Below, in pieces: positions 35,714 through 44,406 of a stretch of 64,000 nt of DNA (positions within the stretch are counted from its first letter, which is position 1; each line of letters opens with the position of its first letter). The notes beneath the pieces were generated by a model. It ran no database searches, had not been told where the DNA came from, and saw nothing but the letters and a program-made list of their open reading frames with translations. Position numbers and translations under genes: made by a program. The stretch comes from Halorubrum xinjiangense (GTDB lineage: Archaea; Halobacteriota; Halobacteria; Halobacteriales; Haloferacaceae). The stretch lies in the NCBI RefSeq assembly GCF_900102375.1, contig NZ_FNBO01000003.1, positions 124,001-188,000 on the forward strand, read 5' to 3'.

Positions 35714-36580
35714 ATGGAAGATCAGCGGTTCCTCGAGTCGGAGTGGGATTACTGTCTGGTGCTCGACGCGTGCCGGTACGACGTGTTCGCGGACGTGTAC
35801 GACGAGTACCTCGACGGGACGCTCGAGAAGCGGCGCAGCGTCGGCTCCTCGACGCCGGAGTGGGCCTACCGCACGTTCACCGGCGATCACGACATTGCGT
35901 ACTTCTCCGGGAACCCCTTCATCAACGATCTGGGGATCCCGCTGAACGAGCTGAAGTGGGGCGCCAGCTGCGACTACGAGTGGACGGCCTCCGAGCACAT
36001 CAGCGACATCCACGACGTCTGGAAGACCCAGTGGGACGACGACCTCGGCACCGTGCCGCCCGAGGGGCTCGCGGCGGCGTACCGGAACAACCTCGACGCG
36101 GTCGAGCGCGCCGACCGCACCGTTCTCCACTACATGCAGCCGCACGCGCCCTACCTCTCTCGCGGGAAGGGCCAGAAGCTCAAGCAGATCCAGAAGGGGA
36201 TCAAACGCCAGGAGGAAGAGGAGGCGGAGGGCGGGAGCGACGACGACGGCGGGCTGCTCTCCTCGCTCAGCGACTCGGTCCGGCCGAAGATAGAGAGCCG
36301 GCTGGACGACAGCGAGTTCGCCCAGAAGGCCGGCCTGTGGCTCGAACTCGACCCGAAGGACCTCGTGACGGACGGCACGCGCGTGACGGCGCTGTCGATG
36401 TACGAGGAGAACCTCCGGATCGCCTTAGAGAGCGTCGCCGAACTCGTTGAAGAGCTCGACGGCGACGTCGTCGTCACCGCCGACCACGGCGAGGCGTTCG
36501 GCGAGGAGGGCGTCTGGGAACACCACATCGAGACGTACATCCCCGCGCTGATGGAGGTCCCGTGGCTAGAAGTCGAGTGA
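35714..36580 (+). CDS. alkaline-phosphatase/sulfatase-fold protein of a glycan cluster
   Basis: 288 residues. The metal-binding pattern is seen as CLVLDACRYDVF near the N terminus, HYMQPHAPYL in the middle, and VVVTADHGEAFGEEGVWEHH near the end, which carries the Asp-His pair. The usual nucleophile Thr or Ser position is occupied by a Cys/Arg context (DACRYD), so the reaction may not be a standard phosphatase or sulfatase one. A Glu/Lys-rich insertion lies around residues 155-185. Related haloarchaeal genes sit in surface-glycan clusters. The next gene is a glycosyltransferase. Confidence 0.8.
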   Translation: MEDQRFLESEWDYCLVLDACRYDVFADVYDEYLDGTLEKRRSVGSSTPEWAYRTFTGDHDIAYFSGNPFINDLGIPLNELKWGASCDYEWTASEHISDIHDVWKTQWDDDLGTVPPEGLAAAYRNNLDAVERADRTVLHYMQPHAPYLSRGKGQKLKQIQKGIKRQEEEEAEGGSDDDGGLLSSLSDSVRPKIESRLDDSEFAQKAGLWLELDPKDLVTDGTRVTALSMYEENLRIALESVAELVEELDGDVVVTADHGEAFGEEGVWEHHIETYIPALMEVPWLEVE

Positions 36581-36614
36581 CCGGCCGCGTCGGGGGGAGC
36601 CCTCGGTGTCGACG

Positions 36615-37649
36615 ATGAAGGTCAGCCACTACTTCGAGTTCGAGGAACACGTCACCGGCGGCGTGGCGGCGTCCGTCGACCACCAGCGGAAGATGTTCGA
36701 CCGGGTGGGGATCGAGTACACCACCGAGCCGACGCTGGACGCCGACGTGATCCATTTCAACCTGATGGGGCCGCGATCGGTCTGGTACGCGCGCCGCGCC
36801 CGGTCGGCGGGCGTCCCGGTCGTCGCGCACACCCACGTCACTGCCGAGGACTTCGGCGACAGCTTCCGGTTCACCAACGCGCTCGCGAGGCCGCTGAAGC
36901 CGTACCTCCGGCGCGCGTACGGGCTCGCCGACCGGCTGGTCTGCCCCTCTGAGTACAACCGCGACCTAATCGAAGAGTACGCGGACGTGCCCACGACCGT
37001 GATATCGAACGGCGTCGACCGCGAGAAGCTGGCGGGGTTCGAGTCTTTCGAGGACGAGTACCGCGGGCGCTACGACCTGGACCTGCCGACGGTGTTCATG
37101 GTCGGGCACGTGATCAAGCGGAAGGGGTTAGAGACGTTCGTCGAGACAGCCCACCGGACCCCCGACGTCGACTTCGTCTGGTTCGGCCCCATCGACCGGT
37201 CGCTGAAGGGGCGCGAGACAACGCGGCTGGTCGACGAGGCGCCCGCGAACTGTACGTTCACCGGCTTCGTCGACGACATCCGCGGCGCGTACGCCGCGGG
37301 CGACATCTTCTGTTTCCCGACTCACGAGGAAAACGAGGGGATCGCGCTGTTGGAGGCGATGGCGGCCGGGAAGCCGCTCGTCGTCCGCGACATCGAGACG
37401 TTCTCGTGGCTGAAAGACGGAGAGGAGTGTCTGAAGGTGGGCGACGAGCGCGACGCGACGGGGGAAGCGAGCGCGGCCGACACCGAGGCTCGCGGCGACA
37501 ACGTCGAGGGCTTCGTCGACGCGATCGACGAGCTCCGCGACGCCGACCGCCGCGCGGCGCTCGGCGCGAGCGCCGCCGAGCGCAGCGAGGAGTTCTCTCT
37601 CGACGCGATCGCCGACCGCTACCGCTCGCTGTACGCGGATCTGGCGTAG
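36615..37649 (+). CDS. GT4-family glycosyltransferase
   Basis: 344 residues, starting MKVSHYFEFEEHVTGGVAAS, a form I associate with haloarchaeal surface-glycan glycosyltransferases. The C-terminal donor domain shows VFMVGHVIKRKGLETF, then FCFPTHEENEGIALLEAMAA with the E-x7-E element. A GTG three codons upstream (36606) is also possible. It begins 34 bases after the alkaline-phosphatase-fold gene on the same strand and probably shares its transcript. The sugar is unknown. Confidence 0.88.
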   Translation: MKVSHYFEFEEHVTGGVAASVDHQRKMFDRVGIEYTTEPTLDADVIHFNLMGPRSVWYARRARSAGVPVVAHTHVTAEDFGDSFRFTNALARPLKPYLRRAYGLADRLVCPSEYNRDLIEEYADVPTTVISNGVDREKLAGFESFEDEYRGRYDLDLPTVFMVGHVIKRKGLETFVETAHRTPDVDFVWFGPIDRSLKGRETTRLVDEAPANCTFTGFVDDIRGAYAAGDIFCFPTHEENEGIALLEAMAAGKPLVVRDIETFSWLKDGEECLKVGDERDATGEASAADTEARGDNVEGFVDAIDELRDADRRAALGASAAERSEEFSLDAIADRYRSLYADLA

Positions 37650-37737
37650 GCGGCGCCGAGCGGCAGGTCCCGCGCCGATCGCGGAATCTTGCGAAAACCG
37701 CAGTTGGTATGTCCGCCCGTCGAGTGCGTTGACCCAA

Positions 37738-38514
37738 ATGACTCGAGTGAGCGTTATCGGCTGCGGGAACATGGGGGGCGCCCTGCTCAGGGGGCTCGCC
37801 CGCGCGGAGGGGTACCACCTCACGGCGATCGACCTCGATCCCGAGGCGCTCGCCGCGATCGAAGACGCCGCCGACGAGACGACCGAGGACGTGGCGGCGG
37901 CGCGCGACGCGGACATCGTCGTCCTCGCGGTGAAGCCCGACGTGGCGCCGGCGGTCCTCGACGAGCTCGACCTCCGCGCGGACCAGCAGCTCGTGACGCT
38001 GGCGGCGGGGCTCCCCCGCGAGTTCGTCGCCGAGCGCACCGACGCGTCGGTCGTCCGGATCATGCCCAACCTCGCGGCCGAGACCGGCGACATGGCCGCG
38101 GCGGCGACGAACGCAGGCCTCACCGACGAGGTCCGCGCGATGCTTGACGCGGTCGGCGAGTTCGTCGAGGTCGACGAGTCGCTGATGCACGTCTCGACCG
38201 CGGTCAACGGCAGCGGGCCGGCGTTCGCCTTCTACCTGATCGACGCGATGAAACAGGGCGGGATCGACGGCGGGCTCGACCCCGAGCAGGCGGAGACGCT
38301 GGCCGCGCAGACGTTCAAGGGCGCAGCGGAGACGGTGCTGCGCGACGACCGGAGCGTCGACGAACTGATCGACGCGGTCTGCTCGCCGAACGGGACGACC
38401 ATCGAGGGGATGGAGGTGCTGTGGGACAGCGACGCCGACGCGGCGGTCGAGGACGCCGTCGCGGCCGCGGAGCGCCGGTCCCGCGAACTCGCCGAGGCGT
38501 TCGACGATGCCTGA
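37738..38514 (+). CDS. proC: pyrroline-5-carboxylate reductase
   Basis: 258 residues. It reduces pyrroline-5-carboxylate to proline with NAD(P)H. The Rossmann loop is [14 protein letters not shown], the mid block [15 protein letters not shown], and the C-terminal dimer helices contain [15 protein letters not shown] and [12 protein letters not shown]. It is the first gene of proC-proB-proA, and its stop overlaps the proB start by 8 bases. The two ATGs 9 bases apart differ only trivially. Confidence 0.96.
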   Translation: MTRVSVIGCGNMGGALLRGLARAEGYHLTAIDLDPEALAAIEDAADETTEDVAAARDADIVVLAVKPDVAPAVLDELDLRADQQLVTLAAGLPREFVAERTDASVVRIMPNLAAETGDMAAAATNAGLTDEVRAMLDAVGEFVEVDESLMHVSTAVNGSGPAFAFYLIDAMKQGGIDGGLDPEQAETLAAQTFKGAAETVLRDDRSVDELIDAVCSPNGTTIEGMEVLWDSDADAAVEDAVAAAERRSRELAEAFDDA

Positions 38515-39382
38515 GGACGCGGGCGTCGAGCGCGTCGGCGCGGCCGATCCCGAGCGCGTCGAAGCCGCCCGACGGGAGGCCGCCGGGGCCGACCGCGTGA
38601 TCGTCAAGGCCGGAACGAACTCGCTGACCGACGAGGACTCCCGGCTCGACCGCGTGAAGCTGGACAAGCTCGTCGCCGACGTGATGGACCTCCGCGGGCG
38701 CGGCGCGGAGGTCGTCCTCGTCTCGTCGGGGGCGGTCGGCGCCGGGACGGGCCGGCTCGCCGAGGGGCCTGAGTCGCGGGAGGGCGTCGACTCCATCGCA
38801 GAGAGCCAGGCGCTCTCGACGGTCGGCCAGGGCCTGCTGATGCGCCACTACACCCAGAGCTTCGAGCGCTTCGACCAGGACGTCGCGCAGATCCTCGTGA
38901 CGGGGACCGACCTCGACGCGCCCGAGCGGTTCGACAACTTCACCAACACCGTCGAGACCCTGCTGTCGTGGGGCGTCATCCCGGTCGTCAACGAGAACGA
39001 CGCGGTGGCGACCGATGAGCTGCGGATCGGCGACAACGACATGCTGTCGGCCTCGGTCGCGATCGGCCTCGACGCCGATCTCCTCGTGACCCTCACCGAC
39101 GTCGACGGCGTCTACACCGGGAACCCGAAGCGCGACGACGACGCCGAGCTCATCGAGGCGGTCGACGACGGGTACGAGCGGCTGCGCGAGATCGTCGGCG
39201 ACGGCACCGAGACGGACTTCGGCGGCATCCGCACGAAGGTGGAGGGCGCCCACGACGTGAGCCGCCACGGGATCCCCGCGATCATCGCTGGCTCCGCCGA
39301 GCGGGACGTGTTAGCCCGGATCGCAGCGGGTAAGCCGACGGGCACGCTATTCGTGCCGAAGATGGGTGACGAGCATGAGTGA
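38507..39382 (+). CDS. proB: glutamate 5-kinase
   Basis: 291 residues, amino-acid-kinase fold. It phosphorylates glutamate, the first step of proline synthesis. Seen are [49 protein letters not shown] and [17 protein letters not shown]. The PUA domain found at the C terminus of many bacterial forms is absent, leaving only the kinase domain. It overlaps both neighbours by 8 bases, so translation of the three genes is coupled. Confidence 0.95.
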   Translation: MPEDAGVERVGAADPERVEAARREAAGADRVIVKAGTNSLTDEDSRLDRVKLDKLVADVMDLRGRGAEVVLVSSGAVGAGTGRLAEGPESREGVDSIAESQALSTVGQGLLMRHYTQSFERFDQDVAQILVTGTDLDAPERFDNFTNTVETLLSWGVIPVVNENDAVATDELRIGDNDMLSASVAIGLDADLLVTLTDVDGVYTGNPKRDDDAELIEAVDDGYERLREIVGDGTETDFGGIRTKVEGAHDVSRHGIPAIIAGSAERDVLARIAAGKPTGTLFVPKMGDEHE

Positions 39383-40730
39383 GAGCCACACCGAACCGGA
39401 GACGGACGTCGAAGCGGACACGGACGAACTGGCCCGCCGAGCCGAACGCGCCGCCCTACGGCTCGCGAACGCCGACGAGGCGACCCGGAACGAGGCGCTC
39501 CGGTCGATCGCGGACGCGATCCGCGAGCGCGAGTCCGAGATACTGGAGGCGAACGCTGTCGACGTCGAGGAGGCGGAGCAGATGCTCGCGGACGGCGAGT
39601 ACACGCAGGCCTTGGTCGACCGGCTGAAGCTTGACGAGACGAAAGTCGAGGAGATCGCGTCGATGGTCGAGTCGGTCGCCGACCAAGACGACCCGCTCGG
39701 CGAGACGCTGGCGGCGCGCGAGCTCGACGAGGACTTGGAGCTGTACCGGGTCGCGGTGCCGATCGGCGTCGTCGCAACGGTGTTCGAGTCGCGGCCCGAC
39801 GCCCTGGTCCAGATCGCGGCGCTCGCGTTGAAGTCCGGCAACGCCGTCGTCCTCAAGGGCGGCAGCGAGGCCAGCGAGTCGAACCGCGTCCTCCACGAGG
39901 CTATCGTCGACGCGACCGCGGACCTCCCCGACGGGTGGGCCGCGCTCATCGAGGCCCACGAGGAGGTCGACCGCCTGCTCGAACTGGACGACCGGGTCGA
40001 CCTCGTCATGCCGCGCGGCTCCTCGGAGTTCGTCTCCTACATCCAAGAGAACACCCAAATTCCTGTGCTGGGCCATACCGAGGGGATCTGTCACGTGTAC
40101 GTCGACGCGGACGCCGACCTGACGATGGCCGAAGACGTCGCCTTCGACGCGAAGGTCCAGTATCCGGCGGTGTGCAACGCCGTCGAGACGCTGCTCGTCC
40201 ACGACTCCGTCGCGGACACCTTCCTCCCGGAGCTCGTGGCGCGCTACGAGGACGCCGGCGTCGAACTCCGCGGCGACGAGCGGACCCGCGAGGTCGTCGA
40301 CGTCGCGCCGGCGACCGACGACGACTGGGACACGGAGTACGGCGACCTCGAACTGTCGATCAGGGTCGTCGACGACGCGTACGACGCGATCGACCACGTC
40401 AACGACCACGGGTCGAAACACACCGAGTCGATCCTCACCGAGGACTCGGAGACGGCGAAGACGTTCATGACCGGCGTCGACGCCGCGAGCGTCTTCCACA
40501 ACGCGTCGACCCGCTTCGCGGACGGCTACCGCTACGGGCTCGGCGCCGAGGTCGGCATCTCGACCGGGAAGATCCACGCTCGTGGGCCGGTCGGGCTGGA
40601 AGGGCTGACGACGTACAAGTACTACCTCGAGGGCGACGGCCATCTCGTCGCGAGCTACAGCGGCGAGGACGCCCTCCCGTTCACGCACCGCGAGCTCGAC
40701 GGCGCCGAGTGGAGCCCGGGCGGAGAGTAA
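39375..40730 (+). CDS. proA: glutamate-5-semialdehyde dehydrogenase (gamma-glutamyl phosphate reductase)
   Basis: 451 residues. It reduces gamma-glutamyl phosphate to the semialdehyde. The aldehyde dehydrogenase fold is clear: [32 protein letters not shown] and the catalytic Cys in [15 protein letters not shown], then [20 protein letters not shown]. It is the last gene of the proline unit. The 24-base gap to the convergent TrkA gene leaves little room for a terminator. Confidence 0.96.
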   Translation: MSESHTEPETDVEADTDELARRAERAALRLANADEATRNEALRSIADAIRERESEILEANAVDVEEAEQMLADGEYTQALVDRLKLDETKVEEIASMVESVADQDDPLGETLAARELDEDLELYRVAVPIGVVATVFESRPDALVQIAALALKSGNAVVLKGGSEASESNRVLHEAIVDATADLPDGWAALIEAHEEVDRLLELDDRVDLVMPRGSSEFVSYIQENTQIPVLGHTEGICHVYVDADADLTMAEDVAFDAKVQYPAVCNAVETLLVHDSVADTFLPELVARYEDAGVELRGDERTREVVDVAPATDDDWDTEYGDLELSIRVVDDAYDAIDHVNDHGSKHTESILTEDSETAKTFMTGVDAASVFHNASTRFADGYRYGLGAEVGISTGKIHARGPVGLEGLTTYKYYLEGDGHLVASYSGEDALPFTHRELDGAEWSPGGE

Positions 40731-40754
40731 GCGACCCCGGCGGGCCGCGGCGGC

Positions 40755-41408
40755 TCACCCCTGGAGGAGGTTCAACACTTCGTCTGCGACGTCGGGTTCG
40801 ACGGCGACGACGTAGCGCTCCCCGGGCGTCAGCGTCGTGTCGGAGCGGGCGATCCGGTGCCCATCGGCGTCGGAGACGACCACCGCCCCCGCCGGGAAGC
40901 GGACCTCGGTGAGCGACTTCCCCGCGGCCGGCGCCCCTTCCGCGACGCGGATGAGCATGATGTCGAGGTTTCCGGTCACGTCTGCCAGCGTCTGAACGTC
41001 GCTGCCGAGGACCTCGTTCGCCGCCACGCGGGCGCCGGCGCGCTCCGGGAACAGCACGGCGTCGACGAACCGCGTGTACGCCTTGCCGGCGGCGCGGTCG
41101 ATGCGGGCGACCGTCCGGATACCCGGCGCCAGCTCCCTCGCCGCCAGACAGACTGCGAGGTTCAGGCCCGTCTCGCCCGTGAGCGCCGCGATCGCGTCTG
41201 CCCCCTCGATACCGGCCTGTTCGATGATATCGGGGTTCGTCGCGTCGCCGCGGATCACCGTTGCGACGTACTCGTCGGCTATCTCGGAGACGACCCGCTC
41301 GTCGCGCTCGACGATGGTCACCCCGTGGCCGCGCTCCGAGAGGATCTCCGCTGTCTGGAAGCCGACGCGTCCGCCGCCCGCAATGACGATATCGAGTGAG
41401 TTTGCCAT
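40755..41408 (-). CDS. TrkA-type NAD-binding (RCK_N + RCK_C) regulatory protein
   Basis: 217 residues. The N-terminal RCK domain binds a dinucleotide (VIAGGGRVGFQTAEILSE, then TIVERD). RCK_C lies from about residue 135, with APAAGKSLTEVRFPAGAVVV. These soluble subunits gate cation or amino-acid transporters. The gene starts 5 bases after the stop of the APC transporter, so they are likely one transcript and the protein probably regulates that transporter. A paralogue is encoded on the other side at 43075. Confidence 0.88.
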   Translation of the reverse strand: MANSLDIVIAGGGRVGFQTAEILSERGHGVTIVERDERVVSEIADEYVATVIRGDATNPDIIEQAGIEGADAIAALTGETGLNLAVCLAARELAPGIRTVARIDRAAGKAYTRFVDAVLFPERAGARVAANEVLGSDVQTLADVTGNLDIMLIRVAEGAPAAGKSLTEVRFPAGAVVVSDADGHRIARSDTTLTPGERYVVAVEPDVADEVLNLLQG

Positions 41409-41412
41409 GAGT

Positions 41413-42867
41413 TCAGTCCTCTCCCCGCGGTGCGGGGTTGCCCTCGCCGGTCGGCGACGCGGAATCCGGGTCCGCGCGCGCCCTGTTGAGCAGGAGGTAC
41501 GCGACGCCGCCGAGCAGGATCCACGCCGCGCTGAGCGCCAGCGCCAACGGGTCCGTCCGGAGCAGGTACTCCACGAGCACCCCCGTCAGGACCAGGTTGA
41601 GCGCGATGCCGATCAGCGGCGGCGCCGGGTAGAACGGCATCTCGTAGGGGCGGTACATGTTCGGGCGCTCCCGGCGCAGCCGGATCGCGGCGACGTTGAC
41701 GATGACGAACGACAGCAGGAAAAACAGGCTTGACATGTTGCCGGCGCTCTGGGTCGGCAGCGCGACGGAGCCGAGCATCACCACCGCGCTGGCCAGGATG
41801 GCGACGAACGGCGTCCCGTAGCGGTGGTGGATCTGGCCGAACGACGGGAGCAGCTGTCCCTCGCGCCCCATCGAGAACGCGACCCGCGAGGAGGCGATCA
41901 CGACCGCGTTCAGCGCCGTCAACGTCGAGAACACCGCACCGAAGACGACGAGCGCGCCGCCGTTTCGGATGATCGGGATCCCGGTCGGCATGAACGAGGT
42001 GGCCGCCGTGGCGATCCCCGCCTCTCCCGCGTCGGCGAGGCCTCCTGCCCCGAGCGTCCCGAGGGCGACGGTGACGACGGCCAGGTAGACGACCACGGTC
42101 ACGGCGAGGCTCACGAAGATCGCCTTCGGGATGTTCTCGCGCGGGTTCTTCACCTCCTCCGTGACGGTGGTGATGAGGTCGTACCCCTCGAAGGCGATGA
42201 ACGTGAGCCCCATCGCCGGGAGGACCGCGCCCGCTCCGCTGCCGGCAGGGAACAGCGGTTGGAACTCGGCCCCCGAGAACATCGGCGACGCCAGCCCGAA
42301 GGCGACGAACACCACCAGGATGCTCACCTTGACGATCGTGAACACCGTCTCTGCCTTCCCGCTCGCGGCCGTGGAGACGGCGTTGAGCGCCACCAGTCCG
42401 AAGACGGCGACGAAGGCTAAGAGGAAGCCGGGCGTGACCGCGGTGTCGACGACCGGGACGACCACGGCGCCGACCTCTCCCGGCGGCGCGACGACCCCGT
42501 AGACGTGGAGCAGTTCGAGGAAGTTCGGGGCGAACCCCAGCGCGTACAGCGCCCCCGCGATCATGTAGGCGAACCAGAGCATCCACCCCATGATGAACGA
42601 CGAGAGGTCGTCGAAGATCTCGCGGACGAAGGCGTACCCGCCGCCGCTCTTCGGGATCGAGCTGGCGAGCTCGGCGTACGACAGGCCGGTGAACGCGGTG
42701 ACGACGCCGTTCAGTGCGAAGACGATGATCGCCGCCGGCCCGGCGATCTCCGCGGCGAGCCCCGTCAGCACGAAGATACCGGCCCCGATCATCGCCCCCA
42801 TGCCGATCATCGTCGCGTCGAGCAGCCCGAGCTCGGCCTCCGGCGACCGAGTCTGGCTCCCGCTCAT
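41413..42867 (-). CDS. APC-superfamily amino-acid permease
   Basis: 484 residues with about twelve membrane segments. The N-terminal helix has MIGMGAMIGAGIFVLTG, the substrate-binding GAGIF kink of APC transporters. Then come SYAELASSIPKSGGGYAF and FEGYDLITTVTEEVKNPREN. It should move amino acids or related cations across the membrane. The ATG at 42867 is chosen over an in-frame start 63 bases upstream. It is flanked by two TrkA-type genes, one in its own transcript and one divergent. Confidence 0.92.
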   Translation of the reverse strand: MSGSQTRSPEAELGLLDATMIGMGAMIGAGIFVLTGLAAEIAGPAAIIVFALNGVVTAFTGLSYAELASSIPKSGGGYAFVREIFDDLSSFIMGWMLWFAYMIAGALYALGFAPNFLELLHVYGVVAPPGEVGAVVVPVVDTAVTPGFLLAFVAVFGLVALNAVSTAASGKAETVFTIVKVSILVVFVAFGLASPMFSGAEFQPLFPAGSGAGAVLPAMGLTFIAFEGYDLITTVTEEVKNPRENIPKAIFVSLAVTVVVYLAVVTVALGTLGAGGLADAGEAGIATAATSFMPTGIPIIRNGGALVVFGAVFSTLTALNAVVIASSRVAFSMGREGQLLPSFGQIHHRYGTPFVAILASAVVMLGSVALPTQSAGNMSSLFFLLSFVIVNVAAIRLRRERPNMYRPYEMPFYPAPPLIGIALNLVLTGVLVEYLLRTDPLALALSAAWILLGGVAYLLLNRARADPDSASPTGEGNPAPRGED

Positions 42868-43074
42868 CGCTCGGGGTCGTCTCGTCCCGTGTCGTCCATC
42901 GTACGCTCCCACAGACCGTGTTCTTGCCACTTTATCTCTATGGTGAATTTCGTCGGTCTCGGAATTCTGGCAGGGAGTGATACCGGCGTCCGTGAGCCGC
43001 CGCGTGAGCCCGCTGTTCCGGACGCACCGGAATTCAGGTCGGATTAAAGGAGCCGGCCGTCGAGACGCGACACG

Positions 43075-43728
43075 ATGACCCAGTCAAAACGATTCGTCAT
43101 CGCGGGCGGCGGGCGAGTCGGGCTTCAGACCGCGGAGAACCTCACCGAACAGGGTCACGAGGTGCTGCTGATCGAGATCGACGGGGACCGCGTCGCGGAG
43201 TTGTCCGACGCGTACCTCGGCCCAGTGATCCACGGCGACGCCACGCAGCAGTCGATCCTCAGGCAGGCGGACCTCGCGAACGCCGACGCGATCGCGGCGC
43301 TGACCGACGAGACGGGGACAAACCTAGATATCTGTATGACCGCCCACTACCTCGCGCCGTCCATCCGGACCCTCGCCAGATCGGAGTCGCGGACCGAGCG
43401 GGAACACGACGAGGCCATCGACGCCACGCTGCTCCCGCAGTCGCTGGGCGGCGACCACGCGGCCGACATGCTCACCGGCGAGGAGGTCCGCACGCTCGTC
43501 TTCCCCACCGCCGACCTCGACATCATCGAGGTGACCGTCGCCGAGTCGGCTCCCGTCGCGGGGCGACGGCTGGATGAGATCGCGCTCCCGGCCGGAAGCC
43601 TCCTCATCTCCACGTCGGCCCGGGAGTCGCTCGCCGGTCCCGAGACGATACTGGAGCCGTCGGAGCAGTACATCCTCGCCGTCGAGTCTGACGTCGTCGA
43701 CGAAGTCGTCAACCTCTTCCGCGGGTGA
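43075..43728 (+). CDS. TrkA-type NAD-binding (RCK_N + RCK_C) regulatory protein
   Basis: 217 residues, the same length as the one at 40755, and clearly related: VIAGGGRVGLQTAENLTEQG, then LLIEID, and SAPVAGRRLDEIALPAGSLL in RCK_C. The two probably arose by duplication around the APC gene. It is divergent from the transporter; the 207-base gap between them holds the promoters. A hetero-oligomer of both proteins on the transporter is possible but unproven. Confidence 0.87.
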   Translation: MTQSKRFVIAGGGRVGLQTAENLTEQGHEVLLIEIDGDRVAELSDAYLGPVIHGDATQQSILRQADLANADAIAALTDETGTNLDICMTAHYLAPSIRTLARSESRTEREHDEAIDATLLPQSLGGDHAADMLTGEEVRTLVFPTADLDIIEVTVAESAPVAGRRLDEIALPAGSLLISTSARESLAGPETILEPSEQYILAVESDVVDEVVNLFRG

Positions 43729-43774
43729 GCGGTCGCGTCGGCGGCGTCAACCGCAGCGGCTCCTCTGATCTCCG

Positions 43775-43999
43775 CTAACAGCAGCCGTCGTCGTCGGCGC
43801 CGCAGACGCTCCCGTAATCGATTCCGGTCTCGTCGCCGATCGCCTCGTTACACTGCATCACCATGGTGGTGAACGTGAACTCCGAGGAGCACTCTTTCGC
43901 CGCCGCGAGCTCCTCGCCGAGCGACTCGGCGGCCGCGACAACCTCGTCGTCCGTGAATCCGTCCTCACCGGCGTCCTGATCGGAAGCGCTCAACAGCAC
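43775..43999 (-). CDS. small acidic protein with a C-terminal Cys-Cys, metalloid island
   Basis: 74 residues, very acidic, ending ...CGADDDGCC. It has five cysteines: one in AKECSSEF, one in MVMQCNEA, one in SVCG and the terminal pair. The start is GTG, overlapping the YlbF-like gene by 10 bases, so translation is coupled. I recognise no family. The cysteines and the position after arsA suggest binding of arsenite or another soft metal. It may share a helical part with its YlbF-like neighbour. Confidence 0.65.
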   Translation of the reverse strand: MLLSASDQDAGEDGFTDDEVVAAAESLGEELAAAKECSSEFTFTTMVMQCNEAIGDETGIDYGSVCGADDDGCC

Positions 44000-44406
44000 C
44001 CACCTCCGGTGGACCGCGCGAACTCCTCGCCGATCTCGTCGCTGATGGCGTCGTTCGTTCGCTGGAGGAGTTCTATCAGATCGGCCTGGGCGGTCTGCTG
44101 ACGCTGGATTGTCTCGTTGTTCGACATCTCGGTCTGGAGTTGCTTCAGCTCGGCCATCACCGACTCGTCGAAGCCACCACGCTGCATCTGCTGTTGCTTT
44201 CGCTGGTACTCGCGGAGCAGCGCCATCGCGTCGTCATCGTTCTGTAACGCCTCGTCGGCCGCGACGAACTGCTGATACGTCTCAGACTCGCCGAGTGTGT
44301 CGAGGAACTCGCGGAGCGCCGCCTCGACGTCGGCTTCTACGTCTTCCTCATCGGACACGCCCACGCTCTCCTCGGCCGCAGCTTCTACGTCCTGTGCGTC
44401 GCTCAC
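43990..44406 (-). CDS. YlbF-family helical protein with a Gly-Gly-Gly-Cys-Cys tail
   Basis: 138 residues. After an acidic leader, the YlbF helical-hairpin fold is visible in TLGESETYQQFVAADEAL, DDAMALLREYQRKQQQMQ and NNETIQRQQTAQADLIELL. The protein ends in STGGGCC, not usual for the family, which in bacteria works in RNA-decay complexes. The start is GTG and overlaps the arsA stop (GTGA). Context suggests it has been recruited to metalloid handling, with the tail as a metal-binding site. Confidence 0.72.
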   Translation of the reverse strand: MSDAQDVEAAAEESVGVSDEEDVEADVEAALREFLDTLGESETYQQFVAADEALQNDDDAMALLREYQRKQQQMQRGGFDESVMAELKQLQTEMSNNETIQRQQTAQADLIELLQRTNDAISDEIGEEFARSTGGGCC

